The notes below the pieces were generated by a model. That model did not search any database. It was not told the DNA's origin and saw only the letters and a list, made by a program, of their open reading frames with translations. Below, in pieces: positions 54,590 to 64,000 of a DNA stretch of 64,000 nucleotides; the first letter of the stretch is position 1; every line of letters starts with the position of its first letter. Origin of the DNA: Alphaproteobacteria bacterium (GTDB lineage: Bacteria > Pseudomonadota > Alphaproteobacteria > Caulobacterales > Parvularculaceae); contig JAADIQ010000077.1 in assembly GCA_013151255.1 (NCBI GenBank), positions 1 through 64,000 on the forward strand, in the 5' to 3' direction. The translations under genes were made by a program, and so were the position numbers.

Positions 54590-55505
54590 ACGACAGGGCG
54601 ACATTCAAAAAGACCCCCGGCTGGCTCGACTGGCATCGCGCCCCGTCAAAGCCGGAATTTACGCCGCCGCCGGGCGCCGTCGACGCCCATTGCCATGTCT
54701 TTGGTCCGGGCGGCGAGTTTCCGTTTGCACCGGAGCGAAAATATACGCCCTGCGATGCTTCAGCTGAACGGCTCTTTGCGTTGCGCGATCAGCTCGGTTT
54801 TTCCCGCAACGTCATCGTCCAGGCGACCTGTCACGGAACGGACAATCGCGCGCTTATCGACGCCATCGCAAAATCAAACGCGCGCGCGCGCGGCGTTGCG
54901 AGCGTCAGGCCGAACATCTCAGACGAAGAGTTGCAGGCGCTTGACGCTGCCGGTATCCGTGGCGTGCGTTTTAATTTCGTCAAACGCCTGGCAGACGCAC
55001 CGCCCCGCGATCCGTTGGTCAAGCTCGCCAATCGCATCGCCCCGCTCGGCTGGCACATCGTTATTTATTTTGAAGCTGAGGACTTGCCCGAGCTCTATGA
55101 TTTCTTCGCATCACTGCCGACCCCTGTCGTCGTCGACCATATGGGTCGGCCTGATATTTCAAAGCCTCTTGATGGGCCCGAGTTTGAACTCTTCATCAGG
55201 CTGATGCGCGAGAATGAAAACTTCTGGTCCAAGGTGACTTGCCCCGAGCGGCTAAGCAGTCAGGGCCCGCCGCATTACGATGATGTGGCGCCGTTTGCGC
55301 GCTGGGTGGTGGAAGAATTTCCCGACCGCGTGTTGTGGGGGACCGATTGGCCGCATCCCAATCTGAAATCCCACATGCCGGACGACGCCTGGCTTGTGGA
55401 TTTCATTCCCAAAATCGCGACAACGCCGCAGCTGCAACACAAGCTACTGGTGGATAATCCGATGCGGCTTTATTGGCCGGAAGAACATAAAGGAGAAGCG
55501 CAATA

Positions 55506-55506
<1 letters not shown>
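54586..55506 (+). CDS. ligI: 2-pyrone-4,6-dicarboxylate hydrolase
   Basis: 306 residues. DAHCHVFGPGGEFPFAPERK is the amidohydrolase opening; RNVIVQATCHGTDNRALIDA, GIRGVRFNFVKRLADAPP, VVVDHMGRPDISKPLDGPEF and WGTDWPHPNLKSHMPDD are the ligand blocks of this subfamily. It opens the pyrone ring to 4-oxalomesaconate and its tautomer. The gene overlaps ligJ (ATGA) and its TAA overlaps the ligA ATG (TAATG), so all are translationally coupled. Confidence 0.95.
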
Positions 55507-56737
<1,231 letters not shown>

Positions 56738-56759
56738 TCGCAATTTGGAGAGCGAATCC

Positions 56760-57710
56760 ATGAAAGTCATCCTCGCCGGCGCCGGCGCCTTTGGCCTTAA
56801 ACATCTCGACGGCATCAAAAACATCGACGGCGTGGAAGTTGTCTCGCTGGTCGGGCGAAGGCTAGAGCCGACGCAAAAAGTTGCGCAGGATTATGGCGTT
56901 GCGCATGCGACAACAGACCTGTCAGAAGCGCTTGCGCAACCCGGCGTCGAGGCGGCGATCCTGTGCACGCCGACGCAAATGCATGCGGCGCAAGCCACCG
57001 CATGCATGGATGCGGGCAAACATGTGCAGATAGAAATTCCGCTGGCCGACAGCTGGCAAGACGCCGATGCGGTCCATAAGAAACAAAAGCAAACCGGCCT
57101 GGTCTGCATGGTCGGCCATACCCGCCGGTTTAATCCGTCGCATCAATATATCCATAACAAGATTACAGCCGGCGAACTTTCAATCCAGCATATGGATGTG
57201 CAAACTTTTTTCTTCCGCCGCAAAAACATCAACGCCAAGGGTGAGGCGCGGTCCTGGACCGACCACCTGCTTTGGCACCATGCCGCGCATACGGTCGATC
57301 TGTTTCAATATCAAACCGGCGAAAAAGTGGTTGTCTCGAACATTGTGCAAGGCCCGCTACATCCCGAACTTGGTATTGCAATGGATATGTCTATCCAGCT
57401 TAAAACCGAGAACGGCAAGCTTTGCACGCTCACACTGTCGTTCAACAATGACGGGCCTTTCGGCACGTTCTTCCGCTATATCTGCGATAACGGCACCTAT
57501 ATCGCGCGCTATGACGATTTGTTCACTGGCCGCGAGGAAGCGATTGATGTCTCCAATGTTGATGTCTCGATGAACGGCATCGAATTGCAGGACCGGGAAT
57601 TTTTTGCCGCCATCCGCGATGGCCGCGAGCCCAACGCAAGCGTTGGGCAAGTGCTTGCCTGTTATGAGACGCTGCATCTGCTGGAACAGCAGCTGAACGC
57701 ACAAGGGTAG
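56760..57710 (+). CDS. ligC: 4-carboxy-2-hydroxymuconate-6-semialdehyde dehydrogenase
   Basis: 316 residues from the ATG at 56760, preceded by GGAGAG; the frame runs back into ligB at 56649. A Gfo/Idh/MocA-fold NADP enzyme: VILAGAGAFGLKHLDGIKNI at the N-terminus, the EIP in place of the family's usual EKP (HVQIEIPLADSWQ), GHTRRFNPSHQYIHNKITAG, and WTDHLLWHHAAHTVDLFQYQ. It oxidises the ring-opened semialdehyde (as its hemiacetal) to 2-pyrone-4,6-dicarboxylate, the LigI substrate. Confidence 0.95.
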   Translation: MKVILAGAGAFGLKHLDGIKNIDGVEVVSLVGRRLEPTQKVAQDYGVAHATTDLSEALAQPGVEAAILCTPTQMHAAQATACMDAGKHVQIEIPLADSWQDADAVHKKQKQTGLVCMVGHTRRFNPSHQYIHNKITAGELSIQHMDVQTFFFRRKNINAKGEARSWTDHLLWHHAAHTVDLFQYQTGEKVVVSNIVQGPLHPELGIAMDMSIQLKTENGKLCTLTLSFNNDGPFGTFFRYICDNGTYIARYDDLFTGREEAIDVSNVDVSMNGIELQDREFFAAIRDGREPNASVGQVLACYETLHLLEQQLNAQG

Positions 57711-57722
57711 AAAAAACCTGCA

Positions 57723-58721
57723 ATGAAAACCCGCAAGCTTGGACAGTTTGACGCCGGTGAAATCGGCCTTGGCTGTATGAATTTAAGCCACGCCTATGGC
57801 GAGCCGCCAGCGCCGGAAGTCGGCGTCCGCGTGCTCCATAAAGCACTCGACCTTGGTGTTACGCATTTCGATTCAGCCGCGCTATACGGCTTTGGCCGCA
57901 ATGAGGCGCTAGTCGGCCCGGCGCTCAAACCGTTTCGCGACGGTATTTTTCTAGTCAGCAAATGCGGCATGCAGGGCGTTGACGGCAAGCGCGTCATCGA
58001 TGGGCGGCCGGAGGTTTTGCGGGCGACGCTGGAAATGTCGCTGCGCCGGCTCGGAACGGATTATATCGACCTTTATTATCTCCACCGCTGGGACAAACAG
58101 GTTCCAATCGAAGCCTCGGTCGGTGAAATGGCGCTCATGGTTGAGGAAGGAAAAATCCGCGCGATTGGATTGTCGGAAGTATCCGCCGCAACGCTGCACA
58201 GAGCCCATGCCGTGCATCCGATTGCCGCCGTCCAGTCGGAATATTCGTTGTGGAGCCGCAACGCAGAGATCGCGACTATCGACGCCTGCGCAGAAATCGG
58301 CGCGGCGTTTGTTGCGTTCTCGCCATTGGCGCGGGGCTACCTCGCGGACATTGCGCTTGACCCGGAGGCCTTTGCCGAAAAAGACATCCGCCGCACCATG
58401 CCGCGGTTTCAGCCGCCGCATTTTTCAGCCAATGCAAAATTATTGTCCGAGTATCAACGCATCGCCGAAGCTGCCGGCTGCACGCCCGGCCAACTCGCGC
58501 TTGCCTGGGCGCTGCAAAAAGCGCCGCACATCCACGTCATTCCCGGCACGACTTCACTCGCGCATCTGGAAGAAAACATCGCCGCCGGCGCCATTGCGCT
58601 CAGCCCGGAAACCATCGCCAGCGTCGAGCAGCTGATTAACCAAAACACCATCAGCGGACCGCGTTATCCTGCCCCCGTACAGGCCGAGGTCGATACCGAA
58701 CAATTTTCCGATGAAATATAA
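57723..58721 (+). CDS. Aldo-keto reductase
   Basis: 332 residues. The catalytic tetrad is visible: Asp and Tyr in HFDSAALYGFG, Lys in LVSKCGMQG and His in YYLHRWDKQ. The NADP-binding end is IHVIPGTTSLAHLEENIAAG. It is the last gene of the protocatechuate operon (12 bases after ligC), with a weak ribosome site. Subfamily members reduce many aldehydes; a role on aromatic aldehydes such as vanillin-type compounds would suit the operon but is inference. No terminator is clear after it. Confidence 0.92.
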   Translation: MKTRKLGQFDAGEIGLGCMNLSHAYGEPPAPEVGVRVLHKALDLGVTHFDSAALYGFGRNEALVGPALKPFRDGIFLVSKCGMQGVDGKRVIDGRPEVLRATLEMSLRRLGTDYIDLYYLHRWDKQVPIEASVGEMALMVEEGKIRAIGLSEVSAATLHRAHAVHPIAAVQSEYSLWSRNAEIATIDACAEIGAAFVAFSPLARGYLADIALDPEAFAEKDIRRTMPRFQPPHFSANAKLLSEYQRIAEAAGCTPGQLALAWALQKAPHIHVIPGTTSLAHLEENIAAGAIALSPETIASVEQLINQNTISGPRYPAPVQAEVDTEQFSDEI

Positions 58722-58736
58722 TGTAACCAAACGCCC

Positions 58737-59066
58737 TCAAGGCAGGCCAGGATAGCTGGTCACCATCTGGATTTTCAGATCGGGGAAGCTGTCCACATAC
58801 TGAATTTTTATGTCGGGAAAGCTTTCAACGAATGTCCACATCCCGCATTTATCAGCAAAGCTCGTCACCACCCTGACTTTAAGGTCCGGAAAACTGTCAA
58901 CGATTTTAACCTTGATATCGGGGAAACTCTCAACGATCTGCACCTTTCCATGAAGCGCAAACCCCTTGAATGTACAGTCATCACCGATAATGCTTGCCGC
59001 ATAGGCTGTCGGCGGCGCCATCCAAAACGCCAGCGCTAATCCGCATATCAAGCATAGCTGTCTCAT
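58737..59066 (-). CDS. Secreted short-repeat protein, septoil-knot-like
   Basis: 109 residues. A signal peptide (LCLICGLALAFWMAPPTAYA) is followed by six imperfect repeats of about 10-12 residues of the form KV-x-x-V-D/E-S-F-P-D-I/L (VQIVESFPDIKVKIVDSFPD, then a Cys-containing spacer DKCGMWTFVESFPD, then IKIQYVDSFPDLKIQMVTSY). Two Cys residues remain in the mature chain (DDCTF and DKCGM) and could form a disulfide. This repeat strongly resembles proteins that databases name as 7(1) septoil knot domain proteins; function is unknown to me. It converges with the lig operon, 15 bases from the last stop. Confidence 0.75.
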   Translation of the reverse strand: MRQLCLICGLALAFWMAPPTAYAASIIGDDCTFKGFALHGKVQIVESFPDIKVKIVDSFPDLKVRVVTSFADKCGMWTFVESFPDIKIQYVDSFPDLKIQMVTSYPGLP

Positions 59067-59390
59067 CTGATGATGATTTTAGGCCACACTTAATAAAATC
59101 GCTAATCCGCGCGCGCCCTATTAATTGACATTGCACAGAAAGACGCCTATCTCGCGGCCAGCAATGCTGCGATGCAGCGCGCGCAATCGGCCGTATAATA
59201 TGAATTATCCGGCCCCACGATAAGACGCAGCGCTTTAAATTAATCGCATAAGCCATTGCTTTGGATGACGCATCGCTTCCATCGGCGGAAGAGCGGGGCG
59301 TTGGATTTTAACCGACCCGCCGATGCAAAAGCCGGATGTTAGATCACGCGATAAGCGGATCGCCGGCATTATAAACCTTACGGAGCGCGA
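59067..59390. other. Intergenic stretch before the helicase gene
   Basis: 324 bases without a gene I can support. TTGACATTGCACAG (59125-59138) resembles a -35 box, but I see no well-spaced -10. The helicase SD is GGAGCG near 59382. Confidence 0.4.
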
Positions 59391-60812
59391 ATGTCGTTTG
59401 CCGATCTCGGCCTTGAGCCGAAGCTTCTCGATGCTATTGCAGCTGCAGGCTACGAGACCCCCACACCGATCCAGAAAGCAGCCATCCCGCCCGCGCTTGA
59501 AAACCGCGACGTATTGGGCATTGCTCAGACCGGTACGGGCAAGACCGCATCTTTCACCCTGCCAATGATCCAGCGCCTCGGCCGAGGCCGCGCTAAAGCG
59601 CGCATGCCGCGCTCGCTGGTTCTGGCGCCAACGCGCGAGCTGGCGGCGCAGGTTGCAGAGAATTTTGAAAAATACGGCGCCAATCACAAGCTATCGATGG
59701 CGCTTTTAATTGGCGGCGTCTCTTTCGGCGACCAGGACGCCAAACTGACACGCGGCGTTGATGTTCTGGTCGCTACACCCGGCCGCCTGCTCGATCACTT
59801 TGAGCGCGGACGTTTGTTGCTCACCGGCATTGAAGTGATGGTCGTCGATGAGGCGGACCGGATGCTCGATATGGGTTTCATCCCCGATATTGAGAGAATT
59901 TTCAAACTCACCCCGATGACCCGTCAAACGCTGTTCTTTTCGGCAACGATGCCGCCGGAAATTCAGCGCATTACCGACCAGTTTCTACACAATCCGGTTC
60001 GCGTTGAGGTCGACAAACCTGCAACCGCCGCCGACACTATCACCCAGCGCATCGTGCGCATGCCGATAAAAGATGACAGAACGAAACGCGCCGCATTGCG
60101 CGAGCTGTTAACCCACAAAGACGTCAGAAACGGCATCATCTTTTGCAATCGTAAATCGACTGTCGATGTGATCGCCAAGTCCTTGCAAAAACATGGCTTC
60201 AATGCGCGCCCAATCCATGGCGACTTGGCTCAAGCTTTCCGGACGGAAACGCTGAACAAATTTCGCAGCGGCGAGGTGCAGTTTCTTGTCGCCTCTGACG
60301 TTGCCGCGCGTGGTCTCGACATTCCCAATGTCAGCCATATTTTTAATTACGACGCGCCAATCCACGCCGACGATTATGTCCACCGCATTGGCCGTACAGG
60401 CCGCGCCGGTAAAAAGGGCGCGGCGATGATGTTGGTGACGCCAGCCGACGCTAAATTCTACGCCGCGATTTTGAAAACCACCGGCGCAGACGCAATTGAA
60501 GAGCTCGACTTCTCGGCATTCTTTGAAGAGCACGCCGCCGGCGGCGGCCGACCGCGCCGTTCTAATCGCGACAAGCCGGAAGACAGTCGACCGCGGCGCC
60601 AGCCAAGAAAAGTAGAAGAGCGAAAACCGGAACCGGCCAAAGTAGAAGCTAGCAATGAAGCGCCAAATGTCGCAGCGGACAGAGACCCGCCAGCGCCGCG
60701 TCGCAGGCGCGCAAGCGCGAATACGTCGCCAAAGCAACGCGAAAGCGCCGATCCGGTCATCGGCATGGGCGATCATGTTCCCGATTTCATTACCCGGGCC
60801 GTAGCGGGTTAA
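59391..60812 (+). CDS. DEAD-box RNA helicase (RhlE-like)
   Basis: 473 residues. The Q motif is FADLGLEPKLLDAIAAAGYE with TPTPIQ, followed by AQTGTGKTASF (motif I), PTRELAAQ (Ia), DEADRMLDMGF (II), SAT in FFSATMPPE (III), VASDVAARGLDIP (V) and HRIGRTGRAGKKG (VI). The last 100 residues are a basic, disordered tail rich in Arg, Pro and Glu, typical of RhlE proteins. It unwinds RNA in ribosome assembly or decay. Separate transcription unit. Confidence 0.95.
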   Translation: MSFADLGLEPKLLDAIAAAGYETPTPIQKAAIPPALENRDVLGIAQTGTGKTASFTLPMIQRLGRGRAKARMPRSLVLAPTRELAAQVAENFEKYGANHKLSMALLIGGVSFGDQDAKLTRGVDVLVATPGRLLDHFERGRLLLTGIEVMVVDEADRMLDMGFIPDIERIFKLTPMTRQTLFFSATMPPEIQRITDQFLHNPVRVEVDKPATAADTITQRIVRMPIKDDRTKRAALRELLTHKDVRNGIIFCNRKSTVDVIAKSLQKHGFNARPIHGDLAQAFRTETLNKFRSGEVQFLVASDVAARGLDIPNVSHIFNYDAPIHADDYVHRIGRTGRAGKKGAAMMLVTPADAKFYAAILKTTGADAIEELDFSAFFEEHAAGGGRPRRSNRDKPEDSRPRRQPRKVEERKPEPAKVEASNEAPNVAADRDPPAPRRRRASANTSPKQRESADPVIGMGDHVPDFITRAVAG

Positions 60813-60935
60813 TAACGCGTTAACACCTTAGACGCCGTCTTTGCTCGGCTTTAGGCTTTCATTTACGCTGTTTGAGCTAAGGTGCCCCCCATCGTAGCCG
60901 CCTGCATGAACAGGCGGCGCGAGGGGGTTTAAAAT

Positions 60936-62000
60936 ATGTCGACCTGCGTGGAATCCACCCACAGAATTGCAGAAATTGCGCTTGGCGCCTTAAAGCAGAT
61001 TGGCTTGGCGGCGATACCGCGCAACTTCGAGCTATGGTATGCGCATGCGGAGGGTCGCAGCCCGGAATTGTCCCGCGCTATACAGCTTGCAGCGGATACA
61101 AATGGCAAGATCAGCCAGGAGGCTGCTGACGAGCTGTTTAAAGAGCACATCCAGCATGTCGATCTCTCGCGCGACGTTATCGATCTTGTCAGCCGGTTCC
61201 AGGCGGAAATCTCCGACCTTTTTGACGCCATCGAAGAGACAGGCGAGAACACCAGTGGCCACCATCGCAAACTGGGCGAACTTTCCGTTCAGCTACGCCA
61301 GACCACCGAGGAATATCCCGCGGTTGGAAAACTTCTGGAAGGCGTCATTACGGTCGCCAAAGACATGCGTGAGGAGAATGAAAAGCTCGAACACCGGCTC
61401 GCCGACTCCGCCAAGGAAATCAGCACGCTTCAGCGCAATGTGGAGCACATTCAAGCCGAAGCGATGAAAGATTCGCTGACTGGCATCGCCAACCGTTCAA
61501 CATTCGATAAATCATTGGCGCATCAGATGGGCGAAGCGGTCGCAAATAACGAGCCTCTGTCGCTTGTCATGGCCGATATCGACAATTTCAAAAAATTCAA
61601 CGACAAATGGGGCCATCAGACGGGCGATCAGGTTTTGCGTCTGGTTGCTGAGGTGATGAACGCCAATGTCAAAGGCCAAGATGTGCTGGCGCGTTATGGC
61701 GGTGAAGAATTTGCAATTGTCCTGCCGGGCACGACGCTCAACCATGCTCACATGCTTGCCGACCGTATTCGCATCGCCATTGAATCTCGCCGGCTGAAAA
61801 AGCGCCGCACAAAAGAAGACCTTGGCGCCATCACCATGTCCATGGGCGTGGGCGTTCACCGTGAGGGCGATACGTCGGAGACCATCATCGAGCGCGCCGA
61901 CGAGTGTCTTTATGCCGCTAAAGCGCGAGGTCGCAATCTCGTTGTCAACGAAGAAGACCTCAAAGAAGGCGATAAAAGCCAACGCGGCAGCGCCGCATAA
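60936..62000 (+). CDS. Diguanylate cyclase with GGEEF domain
   Basis: 354 residues; GAGGGGG precedes the ATG. The N-terminal 170 residues are predicted helical with coiled coil (KDMREENEKLEHRLADSAKE) and no membrane segment, so it is a cytosolic sensor. The catalytic domain starts at KDSLTGIANRSTFDKSL and carries RYGGEEFAIVLPG, the active-site loop. The inhibitory I-site is KGQD where RxxD is expected, five residues before the GGEEF, so product inhibition may be weak. It makes cyclic di-GMP. Similar to Caulobacter DgcB in layout. Confidence 0.92.
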   Translation: MSTCVESTHRIAEIALGALKQIGLAAIPRNFELWYAHAEGRSPELSRAIQLAADTNGKISQEAADELFKEHIQHVDLSRDVIDLVSRFQAEISDLFDAIEETGENTSGHHRKLGELSVQLRQTTEEYPAVGKLLEGVITVAKDMREENEKLEHRLADSAKEISTLQRNVEHIQAEAMKDSLTGIANRSTFDKSLAHQMGEAVANNEPLSLVMADIDNFKKFNDKWGHQTGDQVLRLVAEVMNANVKGQDVLARYGGEEFAIVLPGTTLNHAHMLADRIRIAIESRRLKKRRTKEDLGAITMSMGVGVHREGDTSETIIERADECLYAAKARGRNLVVNEEDLKEGDKSQRGSAA

Positions 62001-62006
62001 CGCATC

Positions 62007-62573
62007 CTATCCTTTGGCGTCTTCTACAAGCAGATCAAACCGGTCATGTCCCCAATATTTCGACGCGCCCCTAACCGCGAAGGGAACGCCAAAGACGCCA
62101 TCCTCAGTAATCTGAGCGCGTTGTTTTTGTAACGTCGCGGTAATGTCAGCGTCTTCCTGAGCGCTGCGCAAAGCCTCAGCGCTCCATCCGCATTGCCCTG
62201 CGCAAGCTTCAAGCACAGACATTTCAGAAACGTTCTTGCCCTCGCCCCAGCGTGCATCAGCCACGCTGAGCGTAAACGCCAATCCCTTGCCATCGCGCAT
62301 CGCTGCAACGGCGCCTTTGTTCGCAGGGCCGAAATCCACGTCAAACGGGCTAGGCCGTGTAATCGGCAATCCCATACGCATGGTCATGCGCGGCGCATCA
62401 ATCCCGTAATAGGCAAGTTTTGGTTTATTTTCTGTTGGATCGTTGAACGTTACGCCGTCTGGCGGACCGGTAAACGCGATCAGTTCCACATCAAGCCCGG
62501 CGCGATCAATAATATGAAGGCCGAGCCGCGAATAAGGGCTGCGAAATGCGTGATAGACACGGATTGAGGACAT
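62007..62573 (-). CDS. 2-hydroxychromene-2-carboxylate isomerase-like (DsbA fold)
   Basis: 188 residues. It has the thioredoxin-like fold: FRSPYSRLGLHIIDRAGLDV at the N-terminus carries the Ser that replaces the redox Cys in this glutathione-using family, and GVFGVPFAVRGASKYWGHDR is the closing cis-Pro region. Relatives isomerise the hydroxychromene carboxylate of naphthalene breakdown, but many are of unknown substrate. It converges with the cyclase gene, 7 bases between stops. No signal peptide, so cytosolic. Confidence 0.85.
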   Translation of the reverse strand: MSSIRVYHAFRSPYSRLGLHIIDRAGLDVELIAFTGPPDGVTFNDPTENKPKLAYYGIDAPRMTMRMGLPITRPSPFDVDFGPANKGAVAAMRDGKGLAFTLSVADARWGEGKNVSEMSVLEACAGQCGWSAEALRSAQEDADITATLQKQRAQITEDGVFGVPFAVRGASKYWGHDRFDLLVEDAKG

Positions 62574-62641
62574 GCAAAGGCTCCTGAGCGTTGCGGTTTC
62601 TAACTATCAGTAATCTGGGTTTGCATTTTAGCGGCAACGCA

Positions 62642-62666
62642 AGTAACTTGCAACTTTAAAGTTACT
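62642..62666. promoter_or_regulatory. HxlR operator candidate
   Basis: AGTAACTT (62642-62649) pairs with AAGTTACT (62659-62666) over a 9-base spacer. It lies 14 bases before the HxlR start at 62680 and 69 bases from the divergent isomerase start, suited to autoregulation and control of the isomerase. Confidence 0.55.
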
Positions 62667-62679
62667 AGAATGAACCGTC

Positions 62680-63069
62680 GTGCCCAAAAGCGCCCATATT
62701 GAACGCTCAATCTGTCCGATTGCCGTGACGCTCGATATCCTCGGCGACAAATGGACGTTGCTTGTTGTGCGCGACCTCTTGCTTGGCGCCAGCCGCTACA
62801 ATGATTTCCTCGAAGCGCCGGAAAACATCCGCACCAATATTCTCGCCGACCGGCTGAAGCGGCTTGAAGAACACGGCCTCATAGCCAAGGCCGCCTATCA
62901 GGCCCGCCCCGTGCGGTATGAATATCAGTTGACAGAAAAAGGCCTGGCGCTGCGGCCGATGATCCGGCAGATCGTCAAATGGGCCAATGAATTTTACCCG
63001 CAGACCTATACGCCGCCGAAAAACGGAAGGGTGAAAAGACCAACGAAGAAAGATATTGCACGGCGTTGA
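62680..63069 (+). CDS. HxlR-family regulator (GTG start)
   Basis: 129 residues from a GTG at 62680. CPIAVTLDILGDKWTLLVVR is the family signature with the conserved Cys, RYNDFLEAPENIRTNILADR is the recognition region, and LKRLEEHGLIAKAAYQARPV is the wing. These regulators commonly sense reactive carbonyls or disulfide stress through that Cys. The palindrome at 62642 is the likely operator. A Lys/Arg-rich tail follows. Confidence 0.9.
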   Translation: MPKSAHIERSICPIAVTLDILGDKWTLLVVRDLLLGASRYNDFLEAPENIRTNILADRLKRLEEHGLIAKAAYQARPVRYEYQLTEKGLALRPMIRQIVKWANEFYPQTYTPPKNGRVKRPTKKDIARR

Positions 63070-63085
63070 ATAAGCAGTGCATAGC

Positions 63086-63460
63086 TCACTTCGTTTTGGC
63101 TTTTTTGCGGGCTTTCTTCTTCGTCGGCTTCTTTGACCGCCGCGACGCGCCAAACGCCAGCTCCGCCCAGCGGGTCAGCACATCATTATCGTCGTAAATT
63201 TCATCCGGCGCATTGTAATAGGACATCGTGCCACCCTTGCCATTCGCAAATTCAACGACGAACGGCGCAAGCCCCGCCGCCTCGAACTCGGCGCGCGTTA
63301 CATCATCAACCTTCAGCCACAAATCATCATCGCCGGTGATCGCAAAAATCGCGCCATCGCAATAAACCCCCGCGCCGCCAAACATCTTGCGGATTGTAAT
63401 GACGCCGAACGGCGAGAACAGATCTTTGATGTAGTCGAGATAGGATGTCGATGGAGGCAT
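63086..63460 (-). CDS. TfoX N-terminal domain protein
   Basis: 124 residues. The TfoX/Sxy N-terminal fold is recognised by LFSPFGVITIRKMFGGAGVY and DDLWLKVDDVTRAEFEAAGL. It lacks the C-terminal half of the competence regulator. The C-terminus is a Lys-rich tail (SKKPTKKKARKKAKTK), which could bind nucleic acid. Role unknown. It converges with the HxlR gene, 16 bases between stops. Confidence 0.85.
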   Translation of the reverse strand: MPPSTSYLDYIKDLFSPFGVITIRKMFGGAGVYCDGAIFAITGDDDLWLKVDDVTRAEFEAAGLAPFVVEFANGKGGTMSYYNAPDEIYDDNDVLTRWAELAFGASRRSKKPTKKKARKKAKTK

Positions 63461-63480
63461 GGCTTCACCCTATCTCACCG

Positions 63481-63674
63481 CTCATCCCGGCGAAAGCCGG
63501 GATCCAGAAATGCTTGGCTATAGAAAGATATGGATTTAACGCCCACGGTCCGCCAAACTTTTAGCGCAAGACAAAAATATTGCCAGCTTTAAACTGCCCT
63601 GGATCCCGGCCCGACCGCGAAGCGGTCAAACTAAAATCTGCGCGCCTTCGCGCGCGGGCGCCGGGATGAGCGGG
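63481..63674. repeat. Intergenic palindromic repeat element, copy 3
   Basis: 63481-63507 is identical to the 27-base unit of the element at 16277. The opposite end carries CTGGATCCCGGC (63599-63610) and GCCGGGATGAGCGGG (63659-63673), so the right half is split by an inserted stretch containing its own hairpin (GACCGCGAAGCGGTC). It fills the gap between TfoX and SufA/ErpA. Confidence 0.7.
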
Positions 63675-63688
63675 AGTTAGCGCAGAAC

Positions 63689-64000
63689 TCACGCATCCGC
63701 CTTGCGCGGCACAATCGTCACGCTCTCGCCGCAACCGCAGGCGTCGGTCTGGTTGGGGTTGTTAAAGACAAAACGCTGGGACAATTTTTCCGTGATATAA
63801 TCAATTTCAGCGCCAATCAGGAATAAAATCGCCTTCGGATCAATCAAGACCTTGATGCCGTTTTCCTCGACCACCTCGTCAAGCGGCGCGGCCTCGGTCG
63901 CGTAGTCCATGGTGTATTCCATGCCAGCGCAACCGCCGTTTTTGACGCCAATCTTGACGCCGATATAATTCTCATCCGCGCTGGACATAATCTCGCTCAT
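63689..64000 (-). CDS. HesB/IscA-family iron-sulfur protein (5' end beyond window)
   Basis: 103 residues visible. GVKNGGCAGMEYTMDYA has the first conserved Cys and ACGCGESVTIV the C-terminal CGC, the [Fe-S] ligands of the SufA/ErpA/IscA A-type carriers. The family's N-terminal strand (about 15 residues before EIMSSADENY) is missing, so the Met at the window edge is internal and the start lies beyond 64000. It delivers iron-sulfur clusters to target proteins. Confidence 0.9.
   Translation of the reverse strand: MSEIMSSADENYIGVKIGVKNGGCAGMEYTMDYATEAAPLDEVVEENGIKVLIDPKAILFLIGAEIDYITEKLSQRFVFNNPNQTDACGCGESVTIVPRKADA

Noticed and set aside
53732-54604. 290-residue minus-strand open frame opposite ligJ
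   Set aside because: LigJ is unambiguous on the plus strand; the frame has no signature.

Overview
The window looks like an alphaproteobacterial chromosome of moderately high GC. Evidence: alphaproteobacterial intergenic repeats, TonB-dependent receptors with plug motifs typical of oligotrophic alphaproteobacteria, a LigAB-type protocatechuate 4,5-cleavage pathway, SufA/ErpA, TfoX and HxlR proteins, and a tRNA-Asp with an encoded CCA. I cannot name a genus. No phage, transposase, integrase or CRISPR array is visible.

Layout. 1-4.9 kb: a LysR regulator cut by the left edge with two DNA-binding domains, a Tat-exported HD-fold protein, a DUF3179 membrane protein and a 2-hydroxymuconic-semialdehyde-type dehydrogenase. 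4.9-16 kb: a Tat-exported TPP decarboxylase, a TonB receptor, an exported acetamidase/formamidase with a GMC dehydrogenase and its small subunit, an SDR, an AhpD-like protein and a binding-fold protein. 16-21 kb: an alpha/beta hydrolase and a divergent ubiD/ubiX pair with a broken TetR gene between them. 21-29.4 kb: MarR, a second TPP enzyme, a TRAP transporter, a second MarR, a double OsmC protein and a YeiH exporter. 29.7-37.7 kb: two giant proteins of about 1230 and 1410 residues with no recognised function. 37.8-42 kb: tRNA-Asp, an EF-G-like GTPase, an NADP oxidoreductase and a lipoprotein. 42-49 kb: a minus-strand run with hydrolase, TonB receptor, fumarylacetoacetase, alcohol dehydrogenase and homogentisate dioxygenase. 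49.3-50.8 kb: trxB and a DUF302 protein. 50.9-58.7 kb: a compact operon for protocatechuate 4,5-cleavage (ligK-U-x-J-I-A-B-C plus an aldo-keto reductase). 58.7-64 kb: a short-repeat secreted protein, a DEAD-box helicase, a diguanylate cyclase and small housekeeping genes, ending in a SufA/ErpA gene cut by the right edge.

How it fits together. Most of the window is aromatic and aryl-acid catabolism: outer-membrane uptake (two TonB receptors), inner-membrane uptake (TRAP), non-oxidative decarboxylation (UbiD with its UbiX cofactor enzyme, and two TPP enzymes), aldehyde and alcohol oxidation, and two ring-cleavage routes (homogentisate, and protocatechuate 4,5-). A 13-bp motif of the form TGCA-N2-TGCAAC(T/C) recurs upstream of five transcription units between 9.7 and 28.3 kb, with weaker versions at others, which suggests one regulon across the left half.

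The best candidates for something undescribed are the giant two-gene cassette, the shared motif/regulon, the Tat-exported TPP enzyme, and the tandem-HTH LysR. Two genes carry probable frameshifts (the TetR gene and the 3' end of ligK). All functional calls were made by eye from motifs; no database search or computation was run.
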